A stretch of 40,210 nt of DNA from Chitinophagales bacterium (GTDB taxonomy: Bacteria; Bacteroidota; Bacteroidia; Chitinophagales; Saprospiraceae). Of the stretch, positions 38,170-40,210 are shown piece after piece. Under the pieces are notes generated by a model. The model did not search any database. It worked only from the letters and a program-made list of their open reading frames with translations, and had not been told where the DNA came from. The position numbers and the translations under genes were made by a program. Numbering within the stretch: position 1 is the first letter of the stretch; each line of letters opens with the position of its first letter. Location: NCBI GenBank assembly GCA_022360175.1, contig JAKSDI010000086.1, positions 1 through 40,210 of the forward strand, read 5' to 3'.

Positions 38170-39087
38170 ATGACATTTCTTATTCGTCTTCAGTTGATAC
38201 TTCTTGTGCTGATATCAACAAATATTGCGTGGTCACAAAATTCTGATGTTTTGGAGCGGGTTGACACCATACCATTTGAATTGACAGATCATAATAACCT
38301 ATCAGTGCAGGCAGTGCTCAATAAAGTAGATACAATCGACTTAATGTTTCACACCGCTGCACATGATCTTACGGTCACTACAAAGGCTATTGAGGATCAG
38401 CTAAAAAGCATCATTTTTAATCGCACCGATACCGTCACTAGCTGGGGGGGAGATCAAACTGCAAAGTTTAGCAGTGATAATACATTAAAGATCGGTTCAT
38501 TAGAATGGGAGGATGTGTTTATTTGGGAAACAAGGCATTCCGGGCCTGGGACGGATGGTAAATTTGGCCCGGACCGTTTCGAAAACAAAGTAATTGAAAT
38601 CAATTTCGATAGAAAGGAAATGCTACTTCACTCGTCCTTGCCTGAGAAAGCAAAACAGTATAATAAATTTAAACTGATTGTAGAAGATGGCTTCCTTTTC
38701 CTGGAAGGAAGTAGTGATATTGGTGGAAAAGCTTACTCCAACCGATTTTTAATTCATTCGGGCTATGGTGGCACTATTTTGTATGATGACCAATTCACTC
38801 TTGATAGCCAAATAGGTAGTCAGCTTTCCATTATTGACAAGAAAGAATTGAAAGACTCTTATGGGAATGTAATAACTACCAAAAAAGCGATGCTACCTCG
38901 TTTTAATATTGGTGACATACTGTTTGAAAATATACCTGTAGGTTTTTTTGAAGGAGCTATTGGCAGGCAAAGTATGAGCGTTATGGGAGGCAATATGCTC
39001 AAGCGGTTTAATATGCTCATCGATATAAATCATGAGAGCATTTATTTAAAGCCGAATACATTGTATAACTCACCTTTTGAAAAATAG
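38170..39087 (+). CDS. Retropepsin/aspartyl-protease-like exported protein lacking catalytic aspartates
   Basis: Exported protein of 305 residues. The ATG at 38170 gives signal peptide MTFLIRLQLILLVLISTNIAWSQ; the TTG at 38164 adds two residues. The sequence has the two-lobe layout of Bacteroidota aspartyl-protease-like proteins: lobe 1 IPFELTDHNNLSVQAVLNKVDTIDLMFHTAAHDLTVT, and lobe 2 RFLIHSGYGGTILYDDQF, then the family-typical ending MGGNMLKRFNMLIDINHESIYLKPN. At both positions where the DTG/DSG catalytic motif belongs, the Asp is replaced by His (FHTAA and IHSGY). The fold assignment is from pattern reading and not certain. If right, this is a non-catalytic relative that may bind peptides or has a different chemistry. 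A dispersed repeat ends 14 bases upstream. Confidence 0.7.
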   Translation: MTFLIRLQLILLVLISTNIAWSQNSDVLERVDTIPFELTDHNNLSVQAVLNKVDTIDLMFHTAAHDLTVTTKAIEDQLKSIIFNRTDTVTSWGGDQTAKFSSDNTLKIGSLEWEDVFIWETRHSGPGTDGKFGPDRFENKVIEINFDRKEMLLHSSLPEKAKQYNKFKLIVEDGFLFLEGSSDIGGKAYSNRFLIHSGYGGTILYDDQFTLDSQIGSQLSIIDKKELKDSYGNVITTKKAMLPRFNIGDILFENIPVGFFEGAIGRQSMSVMGGNMLKRFNMLIDINHESIYLKPNTLYNSPFEK

Positions 39088-39092
39088 AAAAA

Positions 39093-39117
39093 CCTGTGTG
39101 CCGTCAAAACACACAGG
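39093..39117. terminator. Hairpin after the aspartyl-protease-like gene
   Basis: Perfect 8-bp stem CCTGTGTG (39093-39100) with 39110-39117, nine-base loop, six bases after the stop codon. The T-run is on the opposite side (AAAAATAGAAAAA precedes it), so it would work as a classical terminator only on the minus strand. On the plus strand it is probably a 3' stabilising end. Confidence 0.5.
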
Positions 39118-39322
39118 AGCGTTAGAAACAAAAAAAATAAATACCTAATTCTTGCACTTTGTTTTTTGCCTGAATAAGTACAGGATACTCCAAATGTCTA
39201 TGTTTTCTGGTGTTGAAGCCTCTATGTTTTCTGCATGGAAAGGACTATAAGAATTCTGGTAAAAATTATGCTTCCACCAAAAGGCAGGCTAAATACATCT
39301 TATATCAAAAAAGATGTAAACT

Positions 39323-40006
39323 ATGTTTGTACAACACCCAAAATTAGTATCACTATTTTTTCTTCTCCTACTTTTATCTAGCTGTTCAGTAGAACGTAAA
39401 CTCGAAGGTTTATGGCTAATTGAAAAAGTACAGGTTGGAACAGATGAAATGACCCCAATTGCGAGATGGACACGTATCAATAAGGACCATAGCCAGTCTT
39501 CGGGTAATGGATGGTTACAACATACAGTAGGGAGCTGGGAGTATAATGCTAAATCCAAAGAAATGACCTTGGAGAGCACCTTTGGAATCGAAGATGAATA
39601 CGGAGGATTCCAGGTAGATTTTGAAGGAGAGAAAATGATATGGACTAGAACAGAAGATGAACATGAAGTATTAGTACAGCTCTCCAAAATTAATGAATTG
39701 CCAATAGCTCCCGCTAATTTGTTGATGGGAGTGTGGAAGCAAACGGACTCAAAGAAAGGCCAGGAAGACTATCTTTTTTTTCGTTGGAGCCATATTGTGG
39801 TTAAAGGAAAGGTAGGAGAGGGGCGCCAATTTGGAATGTACAAAACCCATCCTCATACAAACGAAATAGAGATTATTTATTTTGGTGATGATTTAGAACA
39901 TGAAAAATGGAAATACAGATTGGAAGACAATAATACTTTATATTTGGAATCCCTGGAAGATAATAAACTGTTGAGCTTTCAACGAATTGATTACATACCA
40001 CGATAA
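39323..40006 (+). CDS. Lipocalin-like lipoprotein
   Basis: Lipoprotein of 227 residues. MFVQHPKLVSLFFLLLLLSSC carries the lipobox with acylated Cys at 21. The mature part has two similar beta-rich halves: LEGLWLIEKVQVGTDEMTPIARWTRIN...GSWEYN (about 26-75) and LLMGVWKQTDSKKGQEDYLFFRWSHIV...YRLEDNNTLYLESL (about 133-220). Each begins with a G-x-W strand and has late W-x-Y strands, like lipocalin-like Bacteroidota domains. The duplication is visible by eye and weak in identity. Ligand unknown. It faces the periplasm or surface. Direct repeats TCTATGTTTTCTG (39197-39209, 39221-39233) lie about 100 bases upstream of the start codon. Confidence 0.75.
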   Translation: MFVQHPKLVSLFFLLLLLSSCSVERKLEGLWLIEKVQVGTDEMTPIARWTRINKDHSQSSGNGWLQHTVGSWEYNAKSKEMTLESTFGIEDEYGGFQVDFEGEKMIWTRTEDEHEVLVQLSKINELPIAPANLLMGVWKQTDSKKGQEDYLFFRWSHIVVKGKVGEGRQFGMYKTHPHTNEIEIIYFGDDLEHEKWKYRLEDNNTLYLESLEDNKLLSFQRIDYIPR

Positions 40007-40007
40007 G

Positions 40008-40085
40008 CTCTAAGAACGTGTTTAAATTTATAGAAAATCCCCCTCAGCCCTGTGGGCAGCTCCCCCGAGGACACTTATCCCCCTC
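40008..40085. repeat. End of a MITE-like/dispersed repeat, cut by the window
   Basis: CTCTAAGAACGTG then TTTAAATTTAT (40008-40031) matches the terminal motif of element B (read in reverse from 31237-31259) and resembles copy A's arms. It is followed by a C-rich block (CCCCCTCAGCCCTGTGGGC...CCCCCGAGG...CCCCCTCCC) typical of interspersed repeats. The other end is probably beyond the window. Confidence 0.5.
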
Positions 40086-40210
40086 CCAGACCTTTAGGTT
40101 TGAAAAAGAGAAACTATACACATATTATCATTATCACCATGTATAACTTTTCTTTTTTGCTACTTTTTTCTTTTGTTTAATTAACAAAAAAAATGTGGAA
40201 AACTTCTGAT

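Noticed and set aside
39289-39687. Minus-strand frame opposite the lipocalin-like lipoprotein, supported by the minus-strand-type hairpin at 39093
   Set aside because: The plus-strand frame has a lipobox and family-like domain pattern; the minus frame has neither and its composition is that of an antisense shadow.

Overview
The window comes from the chromosome of a Bacteroidota bacterium, most likely a member of the Saprospiria (Lewinella/Haliscomenobacter-like; this placement is inferred). The evidence is: several secreted proteins ending in type IX secretion (T9SS) type A sorting domains, a TonB-dependent receptor with an N-terminal carboxypeptidase-regulatory-like domain, Bacteroidota-restricted families (DUF4296-type lipoprotein, the 'ABC transporter ATPase'-misnamed protein), promoters of the TTG / TAnnTTTG type, no obvious Shine-Dalgarno sequences, and an AT-rich base composition. 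No tRNA, rRNA, CRISPR array, phage or transposase gene was seen.

Layout. 1-4.6 kb: coaD (CoA synthesis), pruA-like P5C/aldehyde dehydrogenase, a secreted Fes/esterase-D-like hydrolase and an orphan lipoprotein, closed by a bidirectional terminator. 4.6-6.9 kb (minus): TonB-dependent receptor. 7.3-10.3 kb: two tandem T9SS-secreted proteins that share a homologous N-terminal domain. 10.5-12.6 kb (minus): LOG-family protein and short-chain dehydrogenase. 12.6-17.4 kb: SixA-like phosphatase, DUF4296 lipoprotein, PhoB/PhoR-like two-component pair, ABC-F ATPase. 17.4-21.0 kb (minus): RlmI-like rRNA methyltransferase, a T9SS repeat protein, class 1 fructose-1,6-bisphosphatase. 21.1-22.2 kb: conserved Bacteroidota protein and Spo0M-like protein. 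22.5-28.7 kb: two large adjacent T9SS-secreted zinc metalloproteases (M43-like and M12/reprolysin-like), each with ten Cys-rich DGIQNG repeats. 29.2-30.8 kb: ankyrin-repeat lipoprotein with a SPOR-like C-terminus. 31.6-34.2 kb: a T9SS protein followed by a large surface protein with a peptidase-G2-like region. 34.3-40.2 kb: an accessory stretch of small, mostly unrecognised envelope proteins, one interrupted lipoprotein gene, a VOC protein, a retropepsin-fold protein that seems to have lost both catalytic aspartates, and a lipocalin-like lipoprotein.

How it works together. Housekeeping genes (coaD, pruA, fbp, ABC-F, rRNA methyltransferase, two-component pair) are interleaved with an outward-facing secretome (six T9SS cargo proteins, a receptor, four lipoproteins or candidates). 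The gaps are not empty: they hold strong hairpin terminators, a 22-bp perfect palindrome between divergent fbp and its neighbour, and at least two families of palindromic dispersed repeats. One family is present at both window ends just upstream of start codons; the other resembles a MITE with long inverted arms. The most unusual signals are these repeats, the paired Cys-repeat metalloproteases, the D-to-H double substitution in the aspartyl-protease-like protein, and the in-frame TGA in the lipoprotein gene near 36.6 kb.
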